DNA of 64,000 nt from Isoetes taiwanensis (lineage: Eukaryota; Streptophyta; Lycopodiopsida; Isoetales; Isoetaceae). The notes under the pieces were generated by a model, which was not told where the DNA came from, made no database searches, and saw nothing but the letters and a program-made list of their open reading frames with translations. Below are positions 8,993 through 21,655 of this stretch, piece after piece. Numbering within the stretch: position 1 is the stretch's first letter; every line of letters starts with the position of its first letter. The translations under genes were made by a program, and so were the position numbers. The stretch lies in NCBI GenBank assembly GCA_021234155.1, contig JAJEKV010000054.1:3893962-3957961 (forward strand), given 5' to 3'.

Positions 8993-10655
8993 TGTGACGT
9001 CCCCTGCTCGTATACGGTGCACTCACCGTATACAAACAAGAGTTCATCCCCCATACCAGCTCCATGCCGATACAGGGCCCTCCACATGGCACTGCAACCG
9101 TGACGGGTTCCAGTGGGAAGAGTGAAGGGGTCATTTTACCCCGTCTCCCTCAGGGCCTACCTAGCTGCGGAAGCGTAAACATACATGTCAGTATATAGCA
9201 TAAGCACATATCCACCCCGAAGGGTGGTCCATCACATCTGCATAGACAAGGGTGAGCACAATACATACGGGAAATCCTACCCAAGGCTCAGACTCAGGGG
9301 GAATGACTGACGGCTTGGGTCTCCAGAGTTCATTGCAGACAGAATTCATGGCAATGGATTTGGCTGGCATATGAACATGGCATAGGGTTGTCCACTCCAT
9401 CCGCCCCTCCTGTGCACACTTTGCAGAGTAGGTTGAAAAGTGCCGGACCTGATCAGAGGCCTCACGGATGCATAGCCAAAGGGGCTATTCCCCGGTCTCA
9501 TCCTCCCGCCCGGATGGGGCAGAAGGAATCACTCCCTCCGTGAAAACTGCAGATGTCGACTCGAGGTGACTAGAGGGCCACCGCCTCAGATTCGACCGAA
9601 CCCACTGGAAAGTGTACACCACTTCACGTGTCGAGTCCATGCCTTACCCAAGACGGTGGGTAGGCCATTAGACCTAGTCACAATGATCCTCGGTAGGCCT
9701 TACACACCGTAGGGATCGCTCAAGAGTCGACATGAACCTCCTTCTTAGCCGGGCCTGCCCCTTCACCCACAACCCGGTGTGGTTCTTGTACAAAGTCTAA
9801 TCTATAGTGTGCTAGAGAGGCTAATCTAGGAGCATCTACTACCAAGCTTTAGGTCTCTACCCCCCTTCCCAATACAAGGAGTTCATAGAGATACATCATC
9901 CACATACATCACAGAAGAACTAAAGAACTATATCTAATCTATATCATAGAGTTAGGTTCTTTAGTTAGAGTCTGGTATCTAGAGATCTAGAGAGCTGCTA
10001 TGGGCAATTTAATAGGCTGAACCTACTGATTCTATGACTGAAACATGGTTTAAGCTATTAAATTGCCTAAATACCTGATCCTTGATTGGCTCCTCCTGAC
10101 CTGAGCTCGACCATCCTGCTGAAACGCTCGAATCAAGGGAAACTAATGGTGCAATTCTCCCAGGCAGAGTCTGGGAGGCGGTTTTGGCTCTTGAGGCAGC
10201 CAAAACAGAGCTCTAAAACCCTAGAAACGAAAAATGGGTAAGTTAGGGTTTCCCTCCTTAAATAGACATGAGGTTGGCTAGGGTTTCCAATTATCCCCTT
10301 TAGGCATGTGGGATAATTGGGAATGGGCCCACTTGCCTTTAATGGCTAGGTGGCCAAATGTGCCCACATGGAAATGTGTGCCCACATTAATGTGTACATT
10401 GGTAAATGTGCACATTAATTGCACACTTGGGTATGGCCTACTTGGCATCAAGTGTCCATATGGAAATGTGTGCCTACATTAATGTGTACATTGGTAAATG
10501 TGCACATTAATACTAAAGCACATTCTTAGCAAGTTGCCCCCTAGGGCTACCCACTTGGCTACATGTCGGCGTACACGTCAGTCGGAGTGGCGTGTACGCG
10601 TGACGGGGCAGTACAGTATACGTCCTGGGACCGTATACTGTGCTAGAACGTCACA
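8993..10655 (-). mobile_element. solo LTR (1663 bp) of the same family as 2117-3655
   Basis: It starts TGTGACGTCCCC and ends GAACGTCACA on the + strand, the same ends and orientation as the LTR at 2117-3655, with several shared internal blocks. It is bounded by a perfect 5 bp duplication AACCT (8988-8992 and 10656-10660). No primer binding site or coding region is attached, so it is a solo LTR left by recombination. Just inside each end are CGTATAC-rich inverted motifs (9010-9041 and 10615-10640). Small ORFs in it are incidental. Confidence 0.92.
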
Positions 10656-10785
10656 AACCTGGACCATAGGATCGCGTACATATAGTCTATACACAAACTC
10701 CCAAGCCATCCGGGCCGCACGATACGTCCCAAAGCCACGTGAGCCGTAGGGTCTCGGATCAACGGCCGGATTCAGGAGGACAAAC
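10656..10785 (+). repeat. tandem repeat unit 3, displaced by the solo LTR
   Basis: It begins with the AACCT target duplication and repeats the GGACCATAGGATCG...CCACGTGAGCCGTAGGG pattern of units 1 and 2, about 78-80 percent alike by eye. It shows that the solo LTR inserted between two repeat units. Confidence 0.7.
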
Positions 10786-10804
10786 ATAAGAACATATATA
10801 TGTT

Positions 10805-12930
10805 ATGATATCTCACGATCAATCTGCCTTCTTATTCAATCGATTCATTTTGGACAACTACATTACTGCCATGGAAGGTCTTCATTGGAATAGGATTTCC
10901 AATCAAAATTGTGTTCTTCTAAAATTGGATTTTAAACGAGCTTTTGACACTGTGAGGTGGGATTTTCTTGATCTTGCCCTCTCTAAATTTGGCTTCCATC
11001 CTAAGCTCAAGCTTCTTATTCATGGTCTGAATGTCAATTCCAATTCTGCTATCATTTTCAATGGATCTCCTTCCCAATTCTTTCCTTTATCTCGTGGTGT
11101 TAGTCAAGGCTGCCCCCTAGCTCCCTATCTCTTCTTAATTGTGGCAGAATTGCTAACAAGGGCTATATTGTATTTCAAAGATCTTGGGAAAGTTAAGGTC
11201 TCAAAATCCCAAATAATGAGGAGTTTCTCACCATCTCCCAATGTGCTGATGATACATTTGCTTTTTTGGATGCAAATATCTCTAACATTGAATTTTTCCT
11301 TGAAATTATCAAACAATTCTCAGCTGCTTCAGGAGTTCATTTAAAATTGGCAAAATGTGTGATTATTGGGGATAACATTCAGCCAAACCTTGCTGATATC
11401 AAAGTTCTAAGTTGTAATCAGACTGCTACATTGCTTGGAATGCCTCTCTCTCTAAATCCTTGTTTGAAAGGTCTATGGCAGCCTATCATTGACAGAATTA
11501 AGAAGAAGTTGAATAATTTTAGGGGCTGCTTATCTTTTGCAGGTAGAACTCTCATTGCTAATTCAGTCTTGGCCAGCTCACACATTTATTTTCCCTCTGC
11601 TTTAGTGGCTCCTAAGACTGTTTATTCTGAGATAGAGAAAATTATCAGAAGATTTGTTTGGAAGGAATCTCATTTAGTAAACTTGAAATATATTACCAAG
11701 CCAAAGAAATATGGTGGTTTGGGCTGCAAAAACCTTCATTTGCAGGTCTGTGCTCTTGCTGGTAAATATGTCTGGAAGTCCTTTATTAATAACTCTAGTC
11801 CTTCTTCTCAGTTTATTAAATTCTGGCTCTCCTGCTCTCATCCAGATGGTCACCCTTCTATTGCTCATATTATGCCAGATTCATGTTTCAATGTTCTTCA
11901 TCCCGGATCTAACACTTCTCCTCTTATGAGGAACATAATTATGGCTTGGAATAAAGTTCACTCTAGCTTTGACTATGCTGCCCATTAGGATCTTAATCTG
12001 CAAATGACAATTTTTTGGAACCCTGTGCTTAAAAATCATCCCACTAAGGTCTTAGCCCTGAGACATCCAAGAATCTATAAGAAGTGGTCTGACTTTGGCT
12101 TCATGTTCTTAAGCGACCTCTACACTAACAACAAATTCATCTCTTGGACATCTTTCATGAATATCTTGCAGGGAACTTCAAGTGACAAAAAGATCTATCT
12201 TCATATTAAATCTACCCTTCCTCAGAACTGGTTGAATAATGTTGTTCCTAAAGCAACTAACTGGTGTCTTGATGGTAAATGTCACTACAAGGTTAGTAAA
12301 ATAGCCATTAACAGATCTGATGTCCCCTCCAAGGCAATCACTAAATGGTCTATCTCTGAAGAGGAGGGTAATGCTCTCTTTCATGAAGTGTGGAATTCTT
12401 TCTGTCTTCCTAAAGTAAGTTCTTTATTTGGCTCCTGGCTAACAAAAGTATTCCAAACCTCCAAATGATCTCCAGAAGAAATGAGGATATCTCTGCTCTA
12501 TGTCAACTTGGTTGCAGGATGGAAGAAAATATTGACTACATCTTCCTTTAAGCTTAATCCTTTCTGGTCTTGGTTTAATGATAAGTTGGGTTTTCTATTT
12601 CCCTTGAAAGTCACTGGCAATCTATTAACCTATATTCAAAACAATTGAGCTATATTTATTGCATTATGGAATATTTGGAAGGCAAGGAATAGAATTGTGT
12701 ATGGTAAGAAGAACCTCTCAATTTTCTGGATTAAGATGCATTTTCAACTTGATATTGAATCTACTGCTTCAGCCCATAAAAGGAAATTTGCTGACAAGTA
12801 TAGCAGGAAATGGGACTCAATTGGTGATTTCAGGGGGTCATTTGATTTATTTGTATCTAATTTGAATGTCATTAATTCTAATTCTGTCTTTTGTGATGGT
12901 GATAGCTTATCTAAACCTATGTAAGAAGAG
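10805..12930 (+). pseudogene. LINE ORF2, reverse transcriptase core and C-terminus
   Basis: The frame at 10805-11344 carries ISHDQSAF, LKLDFKRAFDTVRW (motif with the first catalytic Asp) and SRGVSQGCPLAPYLF. The catalytic [YF]xDD block near 11245-11265 reads AQCADDTF only in a shifted frame. The frame at 11266-11988 continues the thumb and connection (SYAGRTLI-like block; KYGGLGCKNL). Frames at 12004-12930 give the C-terminal region. Stops and shifts show decay. Confidence 0.88.
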
Positions 12931-13708
12931 CTTGGGGGAATTGGGAGACACTCGTCTAAAGAAGGATGCAGACGAAGAATTAAATCTGTTGTTGAGCAGA
13001 TTAAACATGAACGAGACATATTCATGTAAGAAATCAAGTTTACCTGACCTATTCTGCAAAGAAGTGGTTTTCAAGTGTACTGTATGTTTGATTTCATGTC
13101 TATGTACCATTACTATATGTCAGAAAATCAGTTCTCAAGATACAGGGAGCAGTACTACACTCATAGGTTACTGGTAGATTTATATAGTTCCTTGCTGTGC
13201 TTAAGTGAAATTGCACTCTCTTGCTTGGATGAAGCTGCTGTGAAGACTGATGACCTTTATACCTTTGATTCTGCTGCCCCTTTTTACTCCTATTTTAATA
13301 CCAAACTTGACTCTCTCTGCTCATAAATTGATTTCTTACCTAGCCATCCTTGATAGCTCCATGGATCATCTGTACACCTGCCTTGCTTCCAATAGCTCAA
13401 CTTTACTTCCTAATGTGGTTTGGGTTTTGGTTGCTTGTTTAATTTTAGGTGGTGGCAAAGTTCAATTTTGGTTGGGGTCGAGGTTGTACTTCTCTCATTT
13501 GAAGACTAATACATAAAATTTGACTTTCTGTCTAAGGGGTCAATTCTGCAATCCTTTGACTTGTCTTTGTATCTGTTTTGACTTTATCTCCACCTCCTTT
13601 TATGGATGGTTAGAGTCAAAGATATTTTGCTTCAATAACTTCTGCTGTTCATAGCAGATCCATGTATTGTTTTTCTTGATTAATGGAAAAATCAACTCTT
13701 ACTCTCTC

Positions 13709-13736
<28 letters not shown>
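12931..13736 (+). other. LINE 3' UTR and poly(A) tail
   Basis: About 780 bp without convincing coding sequence, rich in T, ending ATTAATGGAAAAATC... and then a 28-base A run (13709-13736). The poly(A) tail marks the 3' end of the LINE copy. Confidence 0.75.
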
Positions 13737-13739
<3 letters not shown>

Positions 13740-14153
13740 ACGATGAAGATGCACACACGAAAAATGATTGACGTAAAAGCATGAGAAAAATCTGAGCGAG
13801 AAGTTAGAAGATGATAGACACACAAATTGCACAATATTTGGCAATTGTTTGCCCTAACTTGGGACCAACACGGTTAAATGCAATGACCTCCAAGGATATG
13901 AGCACAAAAGATTTCAAATTGACTTTGGAAAAATAATATGATATGGCCAAGGCTATAATAGACAATGATATTAGAAACAACGGGATCCTCTTATCACTAT
14001 TGAATCAAATCTCATGAAAAGTTATAGAAATGCCTGGTAAGGATAGAGATTTTCATGAGTGGATCAAAAAGAAAACTTGGTTGGAGCATCTGCTTAAGAA
14101 AATCAAAGAGCTCTTAGATTCCATACAAGTAGAAGAGTAACATCGAGAAACAC
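13737..14153 (+). other. degraded sequence upstream of the methyltransferase-like pseudogene
   Basis: No complete ORF. A frame from ~13870 to ~14140 reads like protein with stops (for example MPGKDRDFHEWIKKK near 14030-14075). It may be a decayed 5' exon of the next gene, but this is weak. Confidence 0.3.
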
Positions 14154-15828
14154 ATGTCTAACACTGTTTCTTTTGACAAAGCTCGTGATCTCATCAAATG
14201 TGCAAGAAGAATAGTCTTCAGGTATCTTGGCTTATAGTAAAGTCGACTCTAAATTTACTTTTATCTTTATGGTAAAAACATTTGAAACATTTTGTCAAAT
14301 TCCATTTCTAGGTACATCAAGCATGCCATTAAAAAGAAGTATGTGGACGAGCTACCAAGTTCAGTGCTGCCGTGGAAACAGGCTGATGATGAAGGTTGGA
14401 TGTACTCGGATAATCTCAACCAGAGATTCAATGCCAGGTTAGTAGAATTTGAGATTGAAGAGTGCTCGTGGTGGTTAGGTTTTCCTGAATCTAAGTATCC
14501 AAAGAAAGAGAAGGAGGCTTGGGTAGATTGCTTGCATACAGAAGTAAATCTATCCAATCCAACAGAAACATAAGAGAAAACGAAATGAAGTAAATAAGAA
14601 GTCCAAAAGATACAAAGCTGATATTGAAATATCAGATGAAGAAAATAAGGAAGACAATTTGGCAATAAAATTGGGATCTCAAGAAGTTAGGCACAGTCAG
14701 CTAGGAAAAAGAGAGCAAAAAATGTATACTAATTCTTCTATATCAGATTTGACGGCAAGTTTCAAATCTGAATCAGAATCTTCCATTTTCAGAATATTGC
14801 GAGAATTTGGAAAAAAAAAACCCCAGTCATCTGATATTGCTTACAAAAGAAATGGAAAAAACAGGGATTGGGGTTGCCACATTGCATTCTGTGACCTGCA
14901 TACTAATCAACTCCCAACATAGGTCATTCTAAGAATCCACAATGGAATTCGTGTGACTCAAACTTCATTGGGGACATTACTACTGTAGCAAATCTGTGTT
15001 TGGATGACAATGGATTTTTTATAATCCTATGCGCAGATGATCAGGTTAGTATTGTGGATTTAAATGCAAAGAAAAGGAATCTGCAGAGAAGGAGAATGTA
15101 CCATATGTACAGCTCCACACCATTTGGCATTACCGTGGATGAAATTGGAAGCATGAACAATAATCACCTATGCCTTTCCCTATATTCTAGAGCAGGAGAA
15201 GCAGTACCATTGATCTCTAAAAATGTCTTCAGTAGTATAGACCTTAACCAGCCTGCAACAACTATTGTACATCATTTGTCGGATGACAAAAAGCTATTTG
15301 TTTCAAGTAGAGAAAATGATAGATTCAACACTAAAAAATCAGTCCGTTTTATGGAGTTCATTGTCACCCTCCAAATTCGTTGGTGTTGGATCTGGTGCCC
15401 GGTGTTGGTACACTTATGGAGCCATGTACAATTCGTGGTAGACTTTACTATGGCCTAGAGTGTGACAGGGACATGTATGCTGATGTGAAGGTCAGTCGGC
15501 TTTCTTACAAACATGCAAACAATCAGAAAGACATTTCTGCAAATCAGGATGCAATTGAAGACATTTCTGCAAATTTGATTAGAGAGGAGATTACAGCAGA
15601 GGATGTGGAAGAATCAGACGGCTAGTTGGTATTTATTTCCAAATTTATTTCGTTCTAAAATTTTAGTTCATTTACTAATTCGACTGTGTTGCCTTTTGCA
15701 ACAGTTTGCTTCCACCTTATGCAGCCGCAACAACTAAGTTAATGGAGTTGATTGAGTCATCAGCTCTTCAGGCATCAAAAAGGATAAAAACATGTATCTT
15801 TGTAGATGATGAGGTAGCTGAGGAATGA
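14154..15828 (+). pseudogene. decayed gene resembling a beta-class DNA amino-methyltransferase
   Basis: Three exon-like pieces: 14154-14221, then a GT-AG intron to 14311, then 14312-~15622 (frameshifted), then after an intron 15705-15828 ending in TGA. Frames read DELPSSVLPWKQADDEGW, a Lys-rich linker, then HIAFCDLHTNQLPT (cf. motif IV DPPY) with a hydrophobic GFFIILCADDQ strand. Near 15375-15460 comes LVLDLVPGVGTLMEPC..RGRLYYGLECD, which resembles the SAM-binding motif I (DLFxGxGTT...R..G.E.D) of N4/N6 DNA methyltransferases. Catalytic motif before SAM motif is the beta-class order. The first Pro of motif IV is His, and a shift after LPT breaks the frame. It is intron-bearing, so not a simple retrocopy. 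Family assignment is tentative. N4-cytosine methyltransferases are known in some seed-free plants (Marchantia). Confidence 0.42.
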
Positions 15829-18430
15829 GAACATGGAGCATAAATGTTAGACATTCTTGGTTATGTAAACAGCATAAGGCTCTGATTCGAGCAAGACATC
15901 ACTTTCTGGTCTCTTGTTAAATGACATAACAGTAGCAGTAGCAGCATAGTAGTACATCTTTGTTCGTATGAGCTGAACAACTAATCATGTTATGAAATGT
16001 ATTTTAGTTTCAGATCATGTTTTAGTTTCATATGTGCACAGGGAAAATCTAGTTTAGGCCTTTTTAATCTCGTTGTAGACCTGTAGTGATCAAGAATAGA
16101 ATAGAATAGAAAGTTGAAGCTTCCTTTTTCGCGCAAGTTTTTTAACTATCAGTCTTCACTAAAACCTCCAAAACTAGAAAACACTGGTAATTGCTTTTAT
16201 GAAGCCAAATGCTGGACTGAAGTAGCAATCTTATTTCTAAAAAGACTGTCAAAATTAAAGTACATGCAATAGCCTTACCTGATTTATGCTGGCAAAAATG
16301 TTCTGCAAATCATCTGAATCGTGCTCTTTCTGCTTGCTTCACAACACAGCTTTGACAGTCATAATAGTTGCAGTTATAGGAAAATAGCAGCTATGATACA
16401 TGCCGATACGAGCTGAAGATAAATGCGAAGTTCTTGCTGCACATGAACAGTAGTCACAAATGCAGATCGACATGAAAGAATGATCGGAAGTTGGAACGAG
16501 ATGAAAAGAACATGTGCTTACATTGATATAATATAATAAATAGGCTTCACTTCCATGCTTTTAAATCTCGATTGCTATTGTTATATAGGTCAAAGTCGAA
16601 CCTTCACTTCCATGCTTAAAAACTTATTGAAATAGCTCAAATCCGTCGAAAATCATAGATGCTTTTAAATCGATTGTTATATAGTTAGCTAGGGATTGTT
16701 ATAGTTAGCTCTAGATGTTAGCTTCAAAATTCTATGGCGAGTTCCATCTAGTCTACTACTAGAAAAACTAATCGAAATTGTCTCCCAAGAGTGATATGGA
16801 ATAGCACATCTCAAAATTTGGTGCATTCTCACTACAAATTAAATGAAAATATTAATCAAGATTTTATCATGTCGTTTTCATGTTGCATCGGCCTTTAACC
16901 TATAGTGCAAGTCCTTAACTGGCAGCAAATAATAAAAACCAAGCAAAAAGCATGCAATAAAATTTCTAGAGTCCCCCCATCAACTAGCTATCATATTATC
17001 AATAATGGCCCAACATTCAATCAAATCCTTGTGTCAAACATGTGGGGAGGTTACGATTTGATTGTTTGGACCATTTAACCAACCAAGTATGACATTATGT
17101 TCAATAACATAATGAAAAAAACACTTCAAACACACGATAAGAAAACCACATCTAAATTTCCCCCGAAAAAATCCATATTATAAGGCCTGACAGAAATCCC
17201 GCAGAAAAATAGAAAACATAACACATTTCGTGACCAAGCAAATAAAAACCAAAATGCAAACAGGCAAAGAGGAAGCTCAAAAAACTATGTAAGCCTCATA
17301 ATCATCGTATACCGAATCTATTGCTAATTTAAAGCGATTTTAGAGCTATTCAACACCAATGGATCGCCATTTTGTACAGTCCTTTACCTGAATATACAAA
17401 TTGATTTAAAACATGACTGGAACAACCATGATATTCTTCACAGTAGCCATACCCATATCTCTAACAGCTGTGGCAAGTAAACGGTTCAACTTTCTTTTTA
17501 GGCCTTTTACAGAAATCACATACATATTTTTTGCTACCATCCAAGTCTAACACCATAAATGCTGCCAAAAGCATAGCTTTTGTGCAGAAGCGAATGCGTT
17601 GAAGAAAAAGGCTACGGAGAGATAACTAGAAAGTACTGAAAAAAATCACTCTGCCCAACACTCTCCAGTTGCAAACACTGTGGAAACACGAGGTAAGACA
17701 ATGATCCCATTGAAGCGCCTCCTTCCATCTCTGTTGCTATTTTCTGCCGTATTTTCTAATTTAGATTTTTGAAAGTAAAGATCTGACGGTGCAAAATAAG
17801 GCATATCAGATTTCGATGACATGGAAACTACATGTGGATAGGCTAGAATTGCACAAAAGGCTGTACGCCCGGTAGGGCTGGTGTGCTAAAAAAAATTATA
17901 AGAATTGTTATTATTTATGATGTTTGACGCTGACGTCAGCATACTTTTAAATAAAGTGACACCAACAAAATTTAGGGCTTCATTCCTCTTTTGCTCTCCT
18001 TGTTCTATTGCTCAAGGAAATGGGCATATATGCATTCATGATAGGACGCGTTCGTCTATGGCTATAATGGGAACATTGCCATTTCTTACGCCGGGACAAA
18101 ATGCAAGCCTTAGGAATGATATGATTTCCTTCATTCTTATCTCTTTTTCTTTAAGGGTGTGCTCCCTTCAACCACACTATTTAAATTGTTTATGAGTACA
18201 AATGTACTGTAATTCTGCAGGCCAATAGCGCGTACTGTGGTGTCTGCAAAAGCTTCGAGGCCTCTATTTGATGACGTCTCTTGTTGTTTCCAGTGTTGCT
18301 TTGCATGTGTGCTCTTCTGTATAATTTTATCATGTGATGCGTTTATCTATTGTGAATGGACTACGGTCCTAAGAACTTTGATCAGTGATCATTTGTTGTA
18401 ATTGTTCTTGTGTGTACCTACCTGACCCCA
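15829..18430. other. no gene recognised
   Basis: AT-rich sequence without supported coding regions or RNA genes. A 96-codon frame at 17905-18195 matches nothing I know. Short local duplications occur around 16665-16715 (TTATATAGTTAGCTAGG). The part from ~18300 may already belong to the LTR element ending at 18430-18900. Confidence 0.5.
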
Positions 18431-18900
18431 ATGCTGAGGACAACATTATTCCAAGGGGGGAAGAATGTGTCGTTCCATATATTTATACGGTATATACATA
18501 TAAATACTATGACACATCACCCGAGTATAAGTAGGTCTTGGGGTCATTAGGGGATAAATTGCTTTTGTTAGCTATGCTAACTTGTTAATAAGTTAATTAA
18601 GCTAGTTAGACTAATTAACATTATTAATTAGTAAGTGTAGGCTAATTAGGGAGCGCCATCTGGCCCAATTCGATTGGCTAGGGGAGACTTGCTAAAATTA
18701 AGGGGCAAGTTGGGTCCCTACCCCTAATTCTGCCCCAAATCGATTTGGGAAGAGTTGGATAAGGGAGGAGCTACTCACCATTGTACCCAAACCTGAAGAA
18801 TGGAAGCCTTTCGAGATAGTGGCTCTAGCCAAGTGATCGGTTAGTCTCTAGATAGATTGTGTTTCAGCTAACCCTTGTACGACTAGATGGATGGCTAAAT
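18425..18900 (+). mobile_element. 3' end of a Ty3-type LTR element: pol tail, polypurine tract, LTR start
   Basis: Immediately before a polypurine tract (CAAGGGGGGAAGAATG, 18452-18467), a frame reads DPNAEDNIIP, typical of the last codons of plant Ty3 polyproteins. The LTR then starts at 18468 with TGTCGTTCC and has TATA-like AT-rich sequence (18478-18510). Its right end is not identified; no matching ...CA end or duplication was found. Confidence 0.55.
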
Positions 18901-21655
18901 TCTCTTTTATGTGCTATTAAGATGATGATTTAGATCATGGTTCATTCCTCCGAAGGCATATACCTCAAACTCTTAAAGCATGTTCTCGAGAGATATTCTT
19001 GAAGAATTGCCTTCAAAAAGGTAAAACACTAGATCTATCTCCAGCGAATAGGACTCTTGCAAACAAAAGAACGCCAAAAGGAACTTGTAATGACCACCAT
19101 TTGCTTCTTCTTATAGTGACATAACACTGTGAGGAACCTCCGCATTGAAACTTCTCACCCACAAGCTATGAAGCACATCCTACAGATATTCATGTGGAAT
19201 AGGAATCTCAAAAATGGCAAGGCTACAACTACCTTCTTATACCACCAAATACTATAGTTACAATGATCTGCCTTTGCAAGCGGAGTTCTATATATCAAAC
19301 GAGTTGGAACCACCAGGATCCATAAAAAAAAGGACAACTATCAGCATGGCAAATCTCGATCTTATGGAAGAGTGCAAATCAAATAGATAGAAAAGTCTCG
19401 AGGCAGTTAGCTAAGGAAACCATGAAGAGTAAATACTAACTACAACCCCGAGACAAAGAACTACAGATAAGTATGGACATAAAAAGAAAGGAGAGGCCAG
19501 ACTAACTAAGAAAGCATTGGCCGGCTGAAGAAAAGAAAAATGGGTAAGTGGAAAGAGGATGAGGATGGACGAGAAGATGTACAAAAGATACTGGTTAGAA
19601 AATAGAGCAGACCCATGTGAAGCAGGGCAACAAAATAGTGGCAAAGGCTGTGGCCGCAAACGGAGATAATAGATCTAAAAGCAGAAAATATATCATGATA
19701 GATCTAGAAAGGAAGGAAGAAAAGACGACTGAATCATTAGAATTGGCCGAAATGAGGGTTACATCATGCAAAAAATAAAGAGGACAGATAAAAGAGCAAA
19801 TGAATGTAAGAATAGGTGAAAATGATATCGGATTTGCAAAGCAACAGAAGAAAAATTGACAAAATAAATATAGGCAACCAAAGCCGAAGAAGAGTAACTC
19901 AGATATGCAAGAAAACTAGTGCATACATGCTGGACAAGAAACCCTACTACAAAACTAGAGACCCTGCTACAAAACTATGGAGAGCCTAGCATACTCTTCA
20001 TGGCTAGAACGGGAAAAAAAAAACGAGATGCTTTGCACATCTCATAAACCTGCTCGTTGCGCGCTTCCAACAACTGCATCTGCTAGTTTCGTCTTCAAGG
20101 TTCAGCAGAGGTCACAACCCCTGCTATTTTCCAGTTCCTAAGGCGGCCGCCATCGCCGGCCCATTATCAGCCTCCCAAATTCCAAATGCAACTGTTTCCA
20201 AGTTTTTCTTTAGTATTTTCTTAAAAACTCTGCTTGGTGTGCAGGGGCTTGCATAAGGAGCTTACCAAATTTAAGGCGACCCAGTATAGCCAATCATATC
20301 ATCTTATCAAATGGCGAATAACAGCTCCAGCGGATCTGTAGCTTCCGAGTTTCTTATCATGGAATCAAGCTCTTTTTAAATTGATGTTACTCCTTTCTGC
20401 ATCGGTTCAAGCAGCTGATCAAAGGTAAAAAGATTTGAGCTTCTGTGCTGGAATGTGCGCTTTATAGCTTTTGGTAACTGGAAATGATGGTTTTGCGTTA
20501 AAGCAAGCAACTTATTGGCCCTTTTGAGTGGGTCGTTGTACGTATATAAGTACTACTTTCTATGATTTCTCTCTAAGTTTTTTGTTTAAGAATTGCATGT
20601 TCATGAGGAAGTGTTGTGATGAAAAACTTATGAATTATGATGTAAATTTGCTATACACTACCGCTATAAGTTTTGCATCAGCTGATGCAATACGTGTTCA
20701 ATGGGAGTGCTCTAGCACTGAATGTACTTACTCTTTTTGAATGAAAAGAACTTCGGGTGTAACTTAAATATGTAAGTTATATGTAGCTTGTGAATTTGAC
20801 ATGTTGAACATGCTCTGCCAATATTAGCATCAATTTTGGAGCCATGCAAATGACTTGCAGATGTGTTATTTAATATATTCTCATTGCTTGAACTCCTTAG
20901 GTAATTCTTTGCTAACATATGACAATTAATTAACGAATTAATGCTATCTAAACCTGTTTCATTTGCATTGTTATGTAGTTATCAGTGCACACAATTGCCT
21001 TACAAATAATGTATAGTATTGCAAGGCACCCAGAGGTCCAGTTCGAGAAGGGAACCCTCATTTAATTCAATTCCCTCAATATGATGACTTATAAGTCCCT
21101 TTAATATCCATTAGGCAGAAGTGTGGCATTAAGTTTTGAATCTATTGTCGAATAGAATTGAATGGAACCAACCCATTAGATTAACACGCTCAACAATTGT
21201 AGTATGTTATGGTAAAGGTTAAGCCCCAAGCTTTAGCAACAAGGTTCCAAGCTTCATCTAGTCACTCTAATAGGAAATATTGCTTGCATTGTTATCTTTG
21301 ACTATTACGGCTTCAAGACTTCAATTCAACTTTGGCGAGCATACATTAAATTTTCACACCATTCTAAACTCGCAGGAATAGCATTCAGAAGGAGGGTATA
21401 CCACACAACGTTCGCGCAAGAAGAGCATTTGGGAGGGGGGTATACTATAGACTGTTCCAGATTCACACAATTTTCCAAACTGTAAGTGAGTGGGTAAGAG
21501 AAATGTTCGCGGCGACCTTGGCGGCCGCAATAAATTTTTTGTACTTAATACTCAATACTCACTCAACTCATTGTCATCAATGTTTCTTTGCCAAAGCATT
21601 TACACATGGGTAAACTGCAATTGATATGAGTTCATGCACTTTCATTATCACGTTC
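18901..21655. other. no gene recognised
   Basis: Mixed AT-rich and AG-rich sequence without convincing ORFs, tRNAs or repeats beyond simple composition. A 19.4-19.7 kb minus frame and a 20.5-20.7 kb plus frame are short and unsupported. Part of the first few hundred bases may be the LTR that starts at 18468. Confidence 0.45.

Larger units (their letters stand above)
7816..10805. mobile_element. composite insertion inside the LINE reverse transcriptase
   Basis: LINE coding sequence breaks at ~7815 and resumes at ~10805 with ISHDQSAF. The block contains an HSE-like AT-rich tract, a tRNA-like Pol III promoter and G-box-bearing ~120 bp repeats. A later solo LTR (8993-10655) landed in one repeat unit. 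TGCGTCCTACGGTGCATG near the left end (7836-7853) is an inverted copy of part of the right-hand units (...CATGCACCGTAGGATGTG...), so the block may be one foldback element of ~1.3 kb before the LTR arrived. No ORF of any family was found in it. Boundaries are good to about 10 bp. Confidence 0.65.
3656..13736 (+). mobile_element. L1-type LINE, interrupted twice, with poly(A) tail
   Basis: A plant LINE spans ORF1 (3656-~6060), ORF2 (6164-~12930) and a 3' UTR ending in 28 A residues (13709-13736). Its 5' end is cut off by the LTR element at 3655. A foreign block at about 7816-10805 splits the reverse transcriptase. Without that block the LINE is ~7.1 kb, close to full length. Frameshifts and stops run through both ORFs, so it is dead. 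No target-site duplication can be given because the left end is outside the window. Confidence 0.9.

Noticed and set aside
9188-10787. Small ORFs in the solo LTR
   Set aside because: They lie within a non-coding LTR and have no homologous frames in the other LTR copy.
17905-18195. 96-codon plus-strand ORF
   Set aside because: Isolated, no recognised domain, no splice or start context; within the expected range for chance.
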